Assembly: GCF_001685485.1 (NCBI RefSeq)
Contig: NZ_BDEL01000001.1
Span: 434,001-498,000, forward strand
DNA from: Formosa haliotis
GTDB taxonomy: Bacteria; Bacteroidota; Bacteroidia; Flavobacteriales; Flavobacteriaceae
Length of the DNA: 64,000 bases
Reading direction: 5' to 3'
A program made the position numbers and the translations under genes. Below the pieces are notes generated by a model, which saw only the letters and a list, made by a program, of their open reading frames with translations, did not search any database and was not told where the DNA came from. The stretch's first letter is position 1, and each line of letters starts with the position of its first letter. This document shows positions 63,113 to 64,000 of the stretch, one piece after another.

Positions 63113-63964
63113 TTAAAAACTTTTTGCATTTAAGATTAATAAAGGCACACTAGAATGGTTACTAATAGATTTACTATACGACTGATTGAGGATACGTTTT
63201 AAAAAATCTTTTTCTTTAGTTACTACACACAACATATCTACTTTTCTACTTTGAACAAAAGCACGAACTCCAGATGAAACCCCAATATCGGTTAAGGTAA
63301 AGTAATCGCTTTTATAATCTTTTAAGATGGTATTTAATTTTTCGTGTTTAGCTTTCTGGCTTTTAGTTAATTCTTTAACCCGGTCCATGATATGAAGCAC
63401 AGAAATGAAAGAATCGCTAACTTTGGCTATTTCAAGTAATGGTGCTAGTCCTTTTTTACTAAACGAAAGATTGTAATCTGTAGAAAAGGCTATTTCGTTA
63501 ATCGCCTTGTACGTTACATTTTTAGGAATTGCAACAATAGGACATTTTACTAAACCTATTAAGCCCGCTGTATTACTACCAACAGTAATTTCCTTTAAAC
63601 CATCGGCACCTTCGGTTCCCATAATTATGACATCTATTTTCTGATCTTCAACAATTTTCTTTACTGCAGAAGGGAATAAATCATATACCGATAACTTTAC
63701 AAATTCATGATTTGGGTTTTCAAAATTAGAATGGATTTGGTCAAAAACCTCTTTTAATCCATCCTTGCTATTTTCAACTTGTGCTTTATATATAGATTCT
63801 CTAGCCATTCCAGATGTTATTCCAGTATATGGTCCAGATGTTGGTTGACAATAGGAATGAAGTACATAAAATTTACAAGATTCATCTTTAAACATTTTTA
63901 AAGCGTATTCAATAGCATTCCAAGCGTTTTCCGAAAAATCCGTTGGCAAAAGTATATTTCTCAT
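63113..63964 (-). CDS. Universal stress protein with two UspA domains
   Basis: Cytoplasmic stress protein of 283 residues. The first UspA domain (MRNILLPTDFSENAWNAIEY ... DVIIMGTEGADGLKEITVGS, TAGLIGLVKCPIVAIPKN) keeps the G-x2-G-x9-G-S/T-like nucleotide-binding residues. The second (NEIAFSTDYNLSFSKKGLAP ... DMLCVVTKEKDFLKRILNQS) is shorter and lacks the clear ATP-binding glycines. Tandem USPs of this type are common in Bacteroidota. It is a single gene at the window edge. Confidence 0.9.
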   Translation of the reverse strand: MRNILLPTDFSENAWNAIEYALKMFKDESCKFYVLHSYCQPTSGPYTGITSGMARESIYKAQVENSKDGLKEVFDQIHSNFENPNHEFVKLSVYDLFPSAVKKIVEDQKIDVIIMGTEGADGLKEITVGSNTAGLIGLVKCPIVAIPKNVTYKAINEIAFSTDYNLSFSKKGLAPLLEIAKVSDSFISVLHIMDRVKELTKSQKAKHEKLNTILKDYKSDYFTLTDIGVSSGVRAFVQSRKVDMLCVVTKEKDFLKRILNQSYSKSISNHSSVPLLILNAKSF

Positions 63965-64000
63965 GTCATTTAATTTATTTAACTAAATTACTAACAAAAA

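Overview
This window looks like part of a chromosome from a marine member of the Flavobacteriaceae (Bacteroidota). The DNA is AT-rich, several genes are preceded by the Bacteroidota -7 box TAnnTTTG, one exoenzyme ends in a type IX secretion sorting domain, and many proteins belong to families common in this group (DUF6503, DUF6090, DUF6653, DUF5018-like, LytS/LytTR pairs). I saw no rRNA, tRNA, CRISPR array, complete insertion sequence or prophage. The genes are mostly housekeeping, stress, transport and glycan-use functions in short operons.

1-6.6 kb: glutathione peroxidase and a SlyD-like FKBP converge on a structured repeat. A four-gene minus-strand operon follows (TetR regulator, HlyB-like ABC protein, HlyD adaptor, TolC channel). 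Its ABC protein keeps Walker A but has lost almost every other ATPase motif. 6.8-12.4 kb: 2-keto-3-deoxygluconate kinase, about 970 bp without genes that holds short repeats and hairpins, a two-gene lipoprotein operon, and a DUF6642-like protein. 12.7-16.1 kb: Ohr, a PfkB sugar kinase, a DUF6503-like lipoprotein whose frame breaks at a 7-A run, and a small stress-type membrane protein pair.

16.4-33.7 kb: old yellow enzyme, acyl-CoA dehydrogenase, semialdehyde dehydrogenase, SLC13 transporter, a frameshifted CPBP protease, peroxiredoxin, an alginate-lyase-fold enzyme, a double-FKBP lipoprotein, an EamA transporter, membrane proteins of unknown role and a LytS/LytTR two-component pair. 34.3-38.2 kb: a secreted beta-helix protein with a fucolectin-type domain and a T9SS tail sits beside a GH29 alpha-L-fucosidase, a small locus for fucosylated glycans. 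39.4-44.6 kb: a MacAB-TolC type efflux operon, DoxX and an unlisted 51-residue membrane peptide.

44.7-64 kb: quinone-oxidoreductase-type dehydrogenase, ABM monooxygenase, AraC regulator, a J-domain/KTSC protein, two tandem DEAD-box helicases and an EamA transporter. A sigma-54 module comes next: a soluble histidine kinase and an NtrC-type regulator precede a likely -24/-12 promoter that would drive a 4-Cys small protein, glutamate dehydrogenase, a GreA/Rnk-like factor and two helical unknowns. Then come an EamA transporter, a metallo-beta-lactamase-fold hydrolase and its TetR regulator with two matching operators, an FAH-family enzyme, two paralogous secreted repeat proteins and a universal stress protein.

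Four structured elements with closing arms of the GAGGCTGTC/GACAGCCTC type occupy four convergent gene junctions (0.7, 16.2, 26.4 and 38.4 kb). They look like a dispersed family of two-way terminators. The most attractive candidates for a new system are the sigma-54 module, the degenerate ABC export operon and the two shuffled secreted repeat proteins.
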